DNA of 64,000 nt from Bacteriovorax sp037444575. Its GTDB lineage: Bacteria; Bdellovibrionota; Bacteriovoracia; Bacteriovoracales; Bacteriovoracaceae. The notes under the pieces were generated by a model, which searched no databases, was not told the DNA's origin, and saw nothing but the letters and a program-made list of their open reading frames with translations. Location: contig JBBIME010000011.1 of the NCBI GenBank assembly GCA_037444575.1, positions 124,001-188,000 of the forward strand, read 5' to 3'. Shown one piece after another: positions 1 through 7,679 of the stretch. The position numbers and the translations under genes are program-made. Numbering within the stretch: position 1 is the first letter of the stretch; every line of letters begins with the position of its first letter.

Positions 1-423
1 CGCTGAGATGAAAAATTTTGCAATGACAAGTGCAAAAAAAGTATAAGTGAGATTGACGTGAAAGGGAGACGTTGGTCCAAGCATTAATAGAAAAATTAAC
101 CCCTCAGCGACAGGTGGAAATGTTTGTGGAACATCTACGGCCATTGTTTCTAAAAATATTTTCCCAGGAAATTTTTTTAAAGCAAAAACATAGGCAAGAG
201 GGACGCCTAGAAGAATGGCCGCAACTGTTGTTACAATTGATGAAGCAATACTTAACCATAAAGCAGAAAGTATTCGATCATTAACAAAAGCGGCAAGAAC
301 CTTATTTATTGACCCCAGTGCTAAATAGTATTGAAATAAAATTGTTCCAATTAAAAAACTAAGAGTTAAGGCAGCGGTGAAATAAAGAGTAGAAATTAAA
401 TATTTTGAATAAAAATTTCTCAT
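1..423 (-). CDS. ABC transporter permease, ModB/CysT type (5' part only)
   Basis: Reading the minus strand from ATG at 423 gives 141 codons with no stop up to the window edge, so the 3' part lies outside. The start follows a clear ribosome site (AAGGAG, 426-431). The protein begins with a membrane segment (residues 8-30). It continues with a second hydrophobic stretch, then GVPLAY, a FPGK turn and a PPVAEG turn, the pattern of molybdate/tungstate/sulfate-type permeases (binding-protein-dependent transport inner-membrane component). It would form the membrane channel of an anion importer. The substrate cannot be told from this fragment, and the partner ATPase and binding protein are not in the window. 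Confidence 0.8.
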   Translation of the reverse strand, partial: MRNFYSKYLISTLYFTAALTLSFLIGTILFQYYLALGSINKVLAAFVNDRILSALWLSIASSIVTTVAAILLGVPLAYVFALKKFPGKIFLETMAVDVPQTFPPVAEGLIFLLMLGPTSPFHVNLTYTFFALVIAKFFISA

Positions 424-502
424 CACTCCTTATATCTCCCTGTCGTTGGAGGAGAAAAATATATAAAAGTTATGTTAGATCATTTGCAAAAAAATCAATT
501 CT

Positions 503-548
503 TGAAATAACTTTTTTAGATTATTTATTTTTTATATTCAATGTCAAA
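503..548 (+). promoter_or_regulatory. Conserved upstream element, copy 1
   Basis: These 46 bases match 5683-5728 at 38 positions without a gap, including TGAAATAACTTTTT, TTATTTATT and TGTCAAA blocks. Each copy lies about 40 bases upstream of one of two paralogous lipoprotein genes. It probably contains their promoter and perhaps an operator; the -35/-10 boxes are not clear enough to assign. Confidence 0.55.
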
Positions 549-588
549 ATTTTAAGTCGATCTGATCTTAACTTGATAGGAGACTGGC

Positions 589-1005
589 ATGAATAAAAAG
601 ATGATGATCCGATTTTCTATCATGGGATTTGCAGCACTATCAATTCTTGCTAGTTGTGGAAAAGGTTACGGAGGTGGCGGTGGGGGATATTCAACGTCAC
701 CAATTTCAACGGCAGTCGTAGAGGTAGACTGTGCTACCGTTGTATCGACAGGAACTGTCAATATACAATCATCTGTATTTTCACCGGGCATTGAGACTAT
801 CCCTCTTAGTGGTGTTGTGAAATGGATAAATAATGACAATGTTGTTCAGACCGTTACAAGTGGATTTCCAAACGCAGTTGATGGAAAATTTGATACAACC
901 ATAGTTCCAGGAGGAACGAAATGTTTAAAGTTCATGGGGGCCGGAACTTATAATTATTTCAGCAGAACATTTACGAGCACGACAGCTCAGGTGATTGTGC
1001 AATAG
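589..1005 (+). CDS. Cupredoxin-like lipoprotein lacking copper ligands (paralogue 1)
   Basis: 138 residues. A lipobox LASC (20-23) with C23 as the lipid anchor is followed by a glycine-rich linker. The rest follows the plastocyanin-type pattern: a VKWINND strand (77-83), a PGGTK loop and a GTYNYF strand near the C-terminus. The usual ligands are missing: the His of the HT pair is Gln (Q87-T88), and no Cys-His-Met set follows the final strand. C48 and C112 could form a disulfide. A ribosome site (AGGAG) precedes the ATG. It is a same-length paralogue of the protein at 5771-6187. The fold is inferred from pattern; the role, perhaps structural or binding at the envelope, is unknown. Confidence 0.7.
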   Translation: MNKKMMIRFSIMGFAALSILASCGKGYGGGGGGYSTSPISTAVVEVDCATVVSTGTVNIQSSVFSPGIETIPLSGVVKWINNDNVVQTVTSGFPNAVDGKFDTTIVPGGTKCLKFMGAGTYNYFSRTFTSTTAQVIVQ

Positions 1006-1040
1006 TTAGGATAGACCCGATTTCTCTGAGTCTATCCTAA
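1006..1040. terminator. Bidirectional hairpin between convergent genes
   Basis: A perfect 11-bp stem, TTAGGATAGAC pairing with GTCTATCCTAA, has a 13-base loop. It lies exactly between the stops of the convergent genes ending at 1005 (+) and 1048 (-). There is no strong T-run on either side, so efficiency is uncertain. Confidence 0.6.
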
Positions 1041-1047
1041 TCGTATA

Positions 1048-1518
1048 TTAGTGATGATGATGAGGCATAACTGTAATAATTCCCATCATTGGTGTTCCAA
1101 AATTTCCTTTATCATCTTGGATTCCTCCATCTGGACCTGGAGCAACTGGTTGGTTGTCCTTATCTAATTTTGAATGGAAACGGCAGAAATATACAAACGT
1201 TCCAGGGTGACGGAAAGTCTTTCTTAAAATTCCAGGATGTCCTCCGTTATGATCAGTTCCTGGAATAAGAGTATTCATTTTTCTATATTCAGGGGAAGTA
1301 AAAGCATCATCACTTACAACAGTGTGATCATCAGTATCGTTATTCATCCACTGAACTGTCTCTCCCTCATTAATTTGCATTGCAAATGGGATGAATTTAT
1401 CCACTCCTGGAATCATTACTTTCTTAACATGATGATCGTGTTGTGGATCTACTCCCGCCAAAGCAGATCCCATTGATCCTAAAGTCGAAAATAGCAAACA
1501 CAGAATAATTGTTTTCAT
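1048..1518 (-). CDS. Exported cupredoxin with intact type 1 copper site
   Basis: 156 residues with a signal peptide (about 1-21, cleavage after SALA). The cupredoxin pattern is complete: H65 in DDHTVV, C112 and H115 in YFCRFH, and a Met at 144/145 in GTPMMG, the four usual type 1 copper ligands. A plastocyanin/pseudoazurin-like periplasmic electron carrier or copper binder is likely. Extra His-rich ends (HDHH at 27-30 and four terminal His) may add metal binding. A strong AAGGAGGT site precedes the ATG. It is convergent with the copper-less paralogue at 589, and the haem-motif protein at 1660 is divergent, which suggests an envelope redox neighbourhood. Confidence 0.85.
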   Translation of the reverse strand: MKTIILCLLFSTLGSMGSALAGVDPQHDHHVKKVMIPGVDKFIPFAMQINEGETVQWMNNDTDDHTVVSDDAFTSPEYRKMNTLIPGTDHNGGHPGILRKTFRHPGTFVYFCRFHSKLDKDNQPVAPGPDGGIQDDKGNFGTPMMGIITVMPHHHH

Positions 1519-1622
1519 TCGTACCTCCTTGATTGAGTAAGAACAAAGTAGGTCTTTAAAATTTAAATATCAATGTGCTTCTTATCAGTGAATTAATTTA
1601 TGGGATGGACTGATAAAATCTA

Positions 1623-1652
1623 TTGTTATTATCTTTTAGAGCAATCTATAAA
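1623..1652 (+). promoter_or_regulatory. Candidate promoter for the haem-motif barrel gene
   Basis: TTGTTA (1623-1628), an 18-base spacer and TATAAA (1647-1652) place the transcription start at about 1659-1660, which is the A of the ATG. No Shine-Dalgarno sequence is present, so a leaderless mRNA is plausible. Confidence 0.45.
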
Positions 1653-1659
1653 TTAGAAC

Positions 1660-2973
1660 ATGAGAAGAAACATCGTCTTATTGACGGTTCTAATAATTAC
1701 ATCCGCATTTGTTCAAGATGCTTTTGCCCTACCTGTGTTTGCAAGACAAACTGGACTTTCATGTATTTCCTGTCACTTTCAACATTTTCCTTTGCTCAAT
1801 TCTTTTGGTCGTCAATTTAAATCCAGTGGCTATACATGGAAGGGAGAAGAAAGCACAGTTGAAGGCGATAGGCTTTCCATTCCAAGCACGTTGAACATGG
1901 CCGTATTAACCAGCGCTGGCTATGAAAAAAATAATAGTACTGCAAGTGTTACTTCTGTAAAAAACACTGGGAATGGAACATGGTTTGTTCCAGGAAGTAA
2001 TGGGGAAGCTTCTCTTTTTTTTGGAGGGCGAGTAAGCGACAATGCAGGATTTCTTGCCGAGTTGGGATTGGGTGGTAATGGTGCAGCTCTGGGATCTGCT
2101 AAATTGCCAATCCTATTTAAGATAAAAGATGATAAGCGTGCTGGTTTTGCATTCTTCAGCACTGATAATCAAGGCGCATCTTATGGCTTTGAAACAATGA
2201 ATACTGGTGCCAATGCTGTTCACCAGATGAGCAATACTCCTGGATTTAATAATGCTCACACGCAAGCGATATCTGCTCAGCAATTCATTAATACATCAGG
2301 TATCGCAACAGGCATATCTTTGATTGCTAATGCAGACAAGGGCTTCATCAATCTGACAAGATTCAATCAAGTCGGCATCGTGGGAACTCCAGCATCAACC
2401 TCTTCAGGTGCCAATTCTGCTTCACTAAATTCCACCTATATTCGTGTCGCAGGATTTTTTGCTCTCGCAAAGTGGGATACAGGTCTAGGGATTCAGAGTT
2501 GGAGCGGGAGTTCTGCTAACGGAAATGGAGTACGCTTTTGCACAAAGGCCGTGGCCATTGATGGACAAACCCAAGGTGCACTAGGTAGTTTGCCTGTTGG
2601 TATTTATGTCAGCTATGCACGCGCTCCTGCTGTCGCTTCTGTCGCGACTCAGGGAAATACCTACAATGTTGATGGTAATGGCAAGCAAGGAACAGACACT
2701 AGAAGTTCTTTGAATATTTCAGGAGAAGTGGGAGTAAGGCCAGACATAACGGCCATAGGACTTGGTATTCGTCTTGGTAAAAGCGGCCAAGCAGTTTTAA
2801 GCAACACCAATGCGTCTGATAATGCAGTATTTCTGACAGCTAGTTATAAGATAGTCCAAAATATGTTGGCCCGATTATCCTACACTCGCGAAAGTGGTGA
2901 CTACTGGATATCTGCTAACAAAGATGCAATCGGCAGTCGCACGACCACCATCAACCTCTACACATTATTTTAG
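1660..2973 (+). CDS. Exported protein with one haem c motif and a porin-like C-terminal region
   Basis: 437 residues with a signal peptide (about 1-23). A single CISCH haem-attachment motif (C35, C38, H39) lies in the context ARQTG...CxxCH...NSFGRQFK...GY. This context recurs in a family of cytochrome-c-like outer-membrane proteins. The remaining ~370 residues are rich in Gly/Ser/Asn and alternating hydrophobics and end in a short aromatic strand (TTINLYTLF), as beta-barrels do. Electron transfer at or across the outer membrane is a reasonable guess. The in-frame TAG at 1654 fixes the ATG at 1660 as the first possible start, although no ribosome site is seen. Confidence 0.65.
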   Translation: MRRNIVLLTVLIITSAFVQDAFALPVFARQTGLSCISCHFQHFPLLNSFGRQFKSSGYTWKGEESTVEGDRLSIPSTLNMAVLTSAGYEKNNSTASVTSVKNTGNGTWFVPGSNGEASLFFGGRVSDNAGFLAELGLGGNGAALGSAKLPILFKIKDDKRAGFAFFSTDNQGASYGFETMNTGANAVHQMSNTPGFNNAHTQAISAQQFINTSGIATGISLIANADKGFINLTRFNQVGIVGTPASTSSGANSASLNSTYIRVAGFFALAKWDTGLGIQSWSGSSANGNGVRFCTKAVAIDGQTQGALGSLPVGIYVSYARAPAVASVATQGNTYNVDGNGKQGTDTRSSLNISGEVGVRPDITAIGLGIRLGKSGQAVLSNTNASDNAVFLTASYKIVQNMLARLSYTRESGDYWISANKDAIGSRTTTINLYTLF

Positions 2974-3020
2974 AATCAATTGACCGATTATTTTACTCGG
3001 AAAAAGGAAATTTCGACCCC

Positions 3021-3048
3021 TTAATATTATTTTGATACTGGGTATAAT
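3021..3048 (+). promoter_or_regulatory. Candidate sigma70-type promoter for the chemoreceptor gene
   Basis: TTAATA (3021-3026), a 16-base spacer and a perfect TATAAT (3043-3048) lie about 30 bases before the ATG at 3078. Confidence 0.55.
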
Positions 3049-3077
3049 GAAAAAGTGTTTACCAAAAAGGTTTATTT

Positions 3078-5030
3078 ATGAAGATAAAACTCAATATCAC
3101 AATAGTCTTATGCTCAACTTTAATTTTAGTCCTACTAACTTTCCAAAGTTATAACAATCAATTGAAATTTTTAAAGAATGAATTTGTTCAAAGCAAACAA
3201 AAAGAATCTAAAGATGTCTCTAAAAATATGTCGACACAATTTAAGTATATTCATCAATTGATTAAATCAATTGCTGCATTTTCTAGTATTCAGCAAATTG
3301 ATCGTCATGCAAAAAATTTTACAGAAGAAAATAGAAATTCACTTAGACAACTATATCGTTATGCATATTTGAATGTAGCATTATCTGAAATTTATATTGT
3401 TCCTAAAGATTTGAATCCTGAAAAGATCGATCCATTCACAGGAAAACCTGAAGAACCTATTTTAATGTTCGATGATTTCATTTCTAAAGGTGAGGAAAAA
3501 AAGGAAGAAGGACCAAAACTTGAGCAAGTTGAAACTGAAGAGTACAAGCTATTAAATGAGCAAATGAGCTTTTTCTCAAAAAACTTTCCTAAGAAGATAG
3601 AAAATAATGAAGACATTCCCGTTATATCAGGAAGAGAAGTTATTACTTGTGACAATAGTGAATTTAGCGAGAATCAGTTAAAAAAAGGGGATAATCATTT
3701 AAGAAATGGATTAGTAATTACCACTCCAGTCTACGACACAAAAGGTGATTTTCATGCGGCCGTAAGTGCGGTAGTGCGAACTGCGGTTTTAAGTCGAATG
3801 TTGCCAAAATCTAATTATCTTCTCTCATTAAATAGTCAAACATCAATATCAAATGATCCGACAGATGAGTTGAAAAAATTTATTAATAAAGTTAATAAAG
3901 GTGCAGCGAATGACCTGATTTATTCAGAGAAGATTAAACTGGATATTCCTGATCAATTTGGAAATTGGGAGTTGTATGCTGTTGCTCCCGATTTAGAATT
4001 TTATAATTCACCTGAGAGTAAGAATTCTAGAGACATCCATTTATTTATCGGGGCAGCAATTATTATTTTGGGAATTGTCATTTCATATTCTTTGAATAAA
4101 TCAAATCAAAGAAAAGAGCTAATTGATCGACTGGTAAAAAGAGTCAATGAATCTGTGGCCCATTTAAAAGAATCTTCAAATGATTTAGCGAAAATTAGTA
4201 ATGACCTATCTTCTGAAACAACACAACAAGCTACCTCGTTACAAGAGACTGCCTCATCACTAACCGAGATTACTTCAATGATCAATTCAAATTCAGATCA
4301 CACTCTAACAATTGTTAAATCATCTGATCTGAGCTTGAAGAATGTTGAAGAAGGAAAAAATACAATTTCAGACATGACCAATTCTATGAATGATATTTCG
4401 ACAGGAAATCAACTGATAGTTGAACAAATATCATCTTCCAATCAAGAAATTAATCAGATTTTAAAAGTTATAAACGAAATTGAATCAAAGACAAAAGTAA
4501 TTAATGACATTGTTTTTCAAACAAAGCTTCTCTCGTTTAATGCTTCTGTTGAAGCAGCAAGAGCGGGTGAGGCAGGAAAGGGATTTGCAGTTGTAGCTGA
4601 AGAGGTTGGAAATTTAGCAGCGATGAGTGGTACAGCGGCAATTGAAATTTCTTCTTTACTAGATAGTAGTGTTAAGACGGTATCGAGCATCGTGAGTAAC
4701 TCTAAGGCAAACTCCGAGAGAATTTCAAATCAAAACCAGGAAAGAATTAGCAAGGGATTGAATACAGTCAATGAATGTGAAAAAGTTTTTAATGAGATAT
4801 GGTCAAATATATCCAAGACTTCCGATATGATAAAAGAAATCTCATCTGCAAGCAAAGAGCAATCAAGTGGCGTTTCTGAAATTAGTATGGCCGTTTCGCA
4901 ATTGGATAATTCTACAAATCAAATTTCAACAAATGCTAATTTAGCCGCACACTCTTCCCAAGCGCTCGCTGAGCAAATAATTCGATTAGAACAGCTATCT
5001 AGGGATTTAGAAAGTTTGACTAAGGGGTAA
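3078..5030 (+). CDS. Methyl-accepting chemotaxis protein
   Basis: 650 residues. TM1 (about 7-24) precedes a ~295-residue periplasmic sensor region with the spacing of a Cache-type domain, and TM2 (about 321-338) follows. The cytoplasmic signalling helices contain the hairpin tip FQTKLLSFNASVEAARAGE (about 480-498), followed by GKGFAVVAEEV, diagnostic of chemoreceptors that contact CheA/CheW. No clear HAMP segment sits between TM2 and the methylation helix. The ligand is unknown, and no che gene is nearby, so it presumably feeds a pathway encoded elsewhere. The ribosome site is weak (AAAAAGG). Confidence 0.93.
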   Translation: MKIKLNITIVLCSTLILVLLTFQSYNNQLKFLKNEFVQSKQKESKDVSKNMSTQFKYIHQLIKSIAAFSSIQQIDRHAKNFTEENRNSLRQLYRYAYLNVALSEIYIVPKDLNPEKIDPFTGKPEEPILMFDDFISKGEEKKEEGPKLEQVETEEYKLLNEQMSFFSKNFPKKIENNEDIPVISGREVITCDNSEFSENQLKKGDNHLRNGLVITTPVYDTKGDFHAAVSAVVRTAVLSRMLPKSNYLLSLNSQTSISNDPTDELKKFINKVNKGAANDLIYSEKIKLDIPDQFGNWELYAVAPDLEFYNSPESKNSRDIHLFIGAAIIILGIVISYSLNKSNQRKELIDRLVKRVNESVAHLKESSNDLAKISNDLSSETTQQATSLQETASSLTEITSMINSNSDHTLTIVKSSDLSLKNVEEGKNTISDMTNSMNDISTGNQLIVEQISSSNQEINQILKVINEIESKTKVINDIVFQTKLLSFNASVEAARAGEAGKGFAVVAEEVGNLAAMSGTAAIEISSLLDSSVKTVSSIVSNSKANSERISNQNQERISKGLNTVNECEKVFNEIWSNISKTSDMIKEISSASKEQSSGVSEISMAVSQLDNSTNQISTNANLAAHSSQALAEQIIRLEQLSRDLESLTKG

Positions 5031-5096
5031 AATTAAATTTATTATCCTTAGATCATTTACTTAAATTCTTTGTTTCCGTGGAGAGCGTAATTCGAC

Positions 5097-5654
5097 ATGT
5101 CTTTTATTTATGAAATAATTATTGTTGGTTTAGTTTTGAGTGCTGATTCCTTTTCTGCTGCAGTCGCAATGGGGCATAGACCTTTTTCAGAAAAAGATGC
5201 TTATCGATTTGCATTTGCTTCTGGCGGAGCAGAAGCACTTATGACTTTAATTGGGGCACTCGCTGGATCACTCGTGATAAGTAAGTTCTCGGCCATAGAC
5301 CATTGGATTGGATTTATTTTACTAGGAGGAGTTGCTCTACACATGTTGTATGAGGGCATTGTAGATCTAAAGAGTAAAGAGATCAAAGAAGAGAAGTTGG
5401 AATTTCATAGTTTCAAAAAAGTTCTGGTCGTTTCATTTGCCACAAGTCTGGACGCCTTCGGAGTTGGAATTGGGTTAGGTATTTCTCAAAAGCCTATTGT
5501 TCCATTCATCATATCAATTGCTTTCTGGGCATTTTCAACGACGATCATTGGACTTCATTTGGCCCAAAAGCTATCTCAAAAATTCGGTCCCATTATGAAC
5601 ATCGTTGGTTCAATTGTTTTGGGTGTATTGGCCTTTCAGGTACTAAAAATATAA
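5097..5654 (+). CDS. mntP: Manganese efflux pump MntP
   Basis: 185 residues, the usual length of the MntP (YebN) family. About six membrane segments form two inverted halves. Each half carries the family signature with an Asp: LSADSFSAAVAMG near residue 14 and SFATSLDAFGVGIGL near residue 113. It exports Mn2+ across the inner membrane. The gene follows the chemoreceptor by 66 bases and has a distant GGAG ribosome site. A yybP-ykoY manganese riboswitch, common upstream of mntP, would not fit in this short leader and was not seen. Confidence 0.92.
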   Translation: MSFIYEIIIVGLVLSADSFSAAVAMGHRPFSEKDAYRFAFASGGAEALMTLIGALAGSLVISKFSAIDHWIGFILLGGVALHMLYEGIVDLKSKEIKEEKLEFHSFKKVLVVSFATSLDAFGVGIGLGISQKPIVPFIISIAFWAFSTTIIGLHLAQKLSQKFGPIMNIVGSIVLGVLAFQVLKI

Positions 5655-5682
5655 AATTTTCTCACAAGTTTTTTTCAATTCC

Positions 5683-5728
5683 TGAAATAACTTTTTCAAA
5701 TTATTTATTCTCTATCGTTCATGTCAAA
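5683..5728 (+). promoter_or_regulatory. Conserved upstream element, copy 2
   Basis: This is the counterpart of 503-548 (38 of 46 positions identical, no gaps), and it lies 42 bases before the paralogous lipoprotein gene at 5771. The equal distance to the start codon in both copies supports duplication of gene plus promoter, or selection on a shared regulatory site. Confidence 0.55.
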
Positions 5729-5770
5729 TTCTCTATTGAGTTAAGTTAATCTAATTGGAGTAAAGATGGC

Positions 5771-6187
5771 ATGAATATAGAAGTAAGGATTCAGCAAAAA
5801 TTTTCCGCGTTGGGATTTGCAACACTTTTGGCCCTTTATAGTTGCGGTAATACTTACAGTAATAGTGGAGGGGCAATATCTCCAGTGTCAACGGGGATAG
5901 TGCTGGAGGTAGAGTGTGCAACAGTTGTGGCAGCAGGGATTGTAAATATATCAACTACATTCTCTCCAGCGAGTGAGACAATTATTATGAATGGAATTGT
6001 TAAATGGATAAACAATGACCCAAGTACTCAGACAGTCACCAGTGGGATTCCAGGCGCTCCAGACGTGAGGTTCGATGTATCGCTATCACCGTCTTCATCG
6101 AAATGTTTAAAATTCACAGGCTCAGGGACGTTTAACTACTTTAACAAAAACCTTCCAACCATGACAGGGCAGGTGATTGTCCAATGA
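5771..6187 (+). CDS. Cupredoxin-like lipoprotein lacking copper ligands (paralogue 2)
   Basis: 138 residues, the same length as the protein at 589-1005 and alignable almost throughout. Shared features are VECATVV against VDCATVV, KWINND, QTVTSG, KCLKF, FNYF and a C-terminal GQVIVQ. The lipid anchor is probably C25 (LYSC, an atypical lipobox). The copper-ligand His is again Gln, and the C-terminal Cys-His-Met set is absent. C49 and C112 are conserved between the paralogues and are probably a disulfide. The gene is convergent with the secreted Cys-rich protein, with 2 bases between the stops. Function unknown. Confidence 0.68.
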   Translation: MNIEVRIQQKFSALGFATLLALYSCGNTYSNSGGAISPVSTGIVLEVECATVVAAGIVNISTTFSPASETIIMNGIVKWINNDPSTQTVTSGIPGAPDVRFDVSLSPSSSKCLKFTGSGTFNYFNKNLPTMTGQVIVQ

Positions 6188-6189
6188 AG

Positions 6190-6774
6190 TTATTTTGAAG
6201 TCCCTAATTCACTAGATGAAGTGGATTTTGGTTCTGATTTTTGCTCTCTTTCTTTGATTTTATCACGAGAACTATTATTAATATGGGCGCTAGATTTCTC
6301 ACATTTCTCAGCATGCACGACTTCATTATCTAGAAGTGCTGCAAGATCTGGTACCACAGCATGTATGTTTCTATCTAAAGACGCACAGGTCGCTTGGCAT
6401 TGTTCTCTAATTGCTTCTTGCTCATCAGATTTGTAATTCTTCCAGCAAGCTTCATAGCATGTTTGAACATTGAAACCAGTGTTTTGATGCGTTTTACACG
6501 ACTCTAGCATTTGTTTCTGTATTACTTGAGACATTGATTTAATGGCCGAAACATTGCGATTTGAGTATGAGAAACCAAACAACAATTTAAATTCATTTTC
6601 AAAATTATAATCTTTTAATTTATTTGTGCAGACAAACTTTGACTTGTTAAGGACCTCTACGGCCTTCCATTCATTTGGAGTAATTTTAAAGACTGTCGTA
6701 GAACTAACTGTATCAGCGGCGTTAGCATTTACTGCTGTATAGAAAAGTACACACGTCATTAAAAATGTCTTCAT
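6190..6774 (-). CDS. Exported twin-CX3C protein of unknown function
   Basis: 194 residues with a signal peptide (about 1-20, ANA-A). The mature part has seven cysteines (49, 93, 106, 110, 126, 130, 158). C106-x3-C110 and C126-x3-C130 are 15 residues apart, giving two Cys pairs on what look like antiparallel helices. The last ~30 residues are Ser/Lys/Glu-rich and probably disordered. AGGAG precedes the ATG. No family was recognised. The arrangement suggests a disulfide-stabilised periplasmic helical hairpin, possibly a chaperone or inhibitor, but no function can be assigned. Confidence 0.6.
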   Translation of the reverse strand: MKTFLMTCVLFYTAVNANAADTVSSTTVFKITPNEWKAVEVLNKSKFVCTNKLKDYNFENEFKLLFGFSYSNRNVSAIKSMSQVIQKQMLESCKTHQNTGFNVQTCYEACWKNYKSDEQEAIREQCQATCASLDRNIHAVVPDLAALLDNEVVHAEKCEKSSAHINNSSRDKIKEREQKSEPKSTSSSELGTSK

Positions 6775-6908
6775 CTTCTTCTCCTATTCTTGAGATCCTT
6801 ATCGTCTAAATCAAATTTATCTTGAATTGTCGATGTAAGTCATTGGTATCGCAAGACGGATATTGAGGATGATTCCGCTTAGAAGGACTGAGAAAATATA
6901 CACAATAG

Positions 6909-7490
6909 CTATACTTCTTGTGTGTGACTGAAGAATTTCTTTTTAGGTGCTTTGGCCTGATTTTTATCAAGTGGACTAAAAATTTCAGTAGCACCGTTTT
7001 TGGAGAATACTTCTTTTGCAATTATTTGCTTAGCTGGATCATCAACATGAACTGAAACAATCATTCCATTTTCTTTAACTAATTTTTCGATTTTTTTTGC
7101 TTCAGCTTTTGCAAGTCCATAACCGACAAGAACTCCAGCAACGGCGCCTGTATTGGCCCCGATGGTTGCTCCTGTAATTGCACTAACGAATGGACCTGCG
7201 GCCATAAACACACCAGCTCCTGGAATGGTAATTAAGCTTAGTCCTGCAAGAAGGCCAAGAACTCCTCCTTCTGCGATTCCTATCGCCGCCCCAGTTTCGA
7301 CACCTTTAATAAGTTTCTGTTTGTAAAAATCATGAGGATCTTTTTTTTGGGACATAAGAACTGATATATCTTCGTTATTAAAATTTTTATTTTTTAAGTC
7401 ATCCAATGTTTTTTTTAATTGTTTGTCGTCTTCAAAGACAGCAATCACAGCGGGTTCTGCTTCTTCAATAACATTGTTTAAATCTTCCAT
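6909..7490 (-). CDS. General-stress-type protein with glycine-zipper membrane region
   Basis: 193 residues. The N-terminal ~50 residues (VIAVFEDDKQLKKTLDDLK...ISVLM) resemble the ferredoxin-like module of YflT/general stress protein 17M-type proteins. Residues ~65-130 are a Gly/Ala-rich hydrophobic block with GxxxG-type spacing, probably membrane-inserted. A second alpha/beta segment (MIVSVHVDD...ATEIFSPL) follows, then a basic tail. AAGGA precedes the ATG. It is divergent from the DUF937-OmpA gene. A role in envelope stress is inferred only from family resemblance. Confidence 0.6.
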   Translation of the reverse strand: MEDLNNVIEEAEPAVIAVFEDDKQLKKTLDDLKNKNFNNEDISVLMSQKKDPHDFYKQKLIKGVETGAAIGIAEGGVLGLLAGLSLITIPGAGVFMAAGPFVSAITGATIGANTGAVAGVLVGYGLAKAEAKKIEKLVKENGMIVSVHVDDPAKQIIAKEVFSKNGATEIFSPLDKNQAKAPKKKFFSHTQEV

Positions 7491-7679
7491 ATGATATTCC
7501 TTGTTTTTGAATTATAAGGTTCATGATGAGATTAGAGTAGCGAAGCACGGTCACCAAAATATAATACATATCAATGATGCCAAGGATAGTTTTAAATTAT
7601 TTTTTGTTGGTCCTTCGATTGCAAGTTATACGTTGAGAATGGAAGTCTTATTTTTGAGAACTTCAAAATAGGAGGACTT

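Noticed and set aside
72..284. 70-codon + strand ORF
   Set aside because: It lies opposite the open minus-strand permease frame, which has a ribosome site and family motifs.
405..596. 63-codon + strand ORF overlapping the lipoprotein start
   Set aside because: No ribosome site, odd composition, and it covers the conserved upstream element.
5031..5096. Manganese (yybP-ykoY) riboswitch before mntP
   Set aside because: Only 66 bases separate the genes and the conserved riboswitch core was not found.
6806..7021. 71-codon minus-strand ORF
   Set aside because: It overlaps the end of the stress-type protein in another frame, and has no ribosome site.
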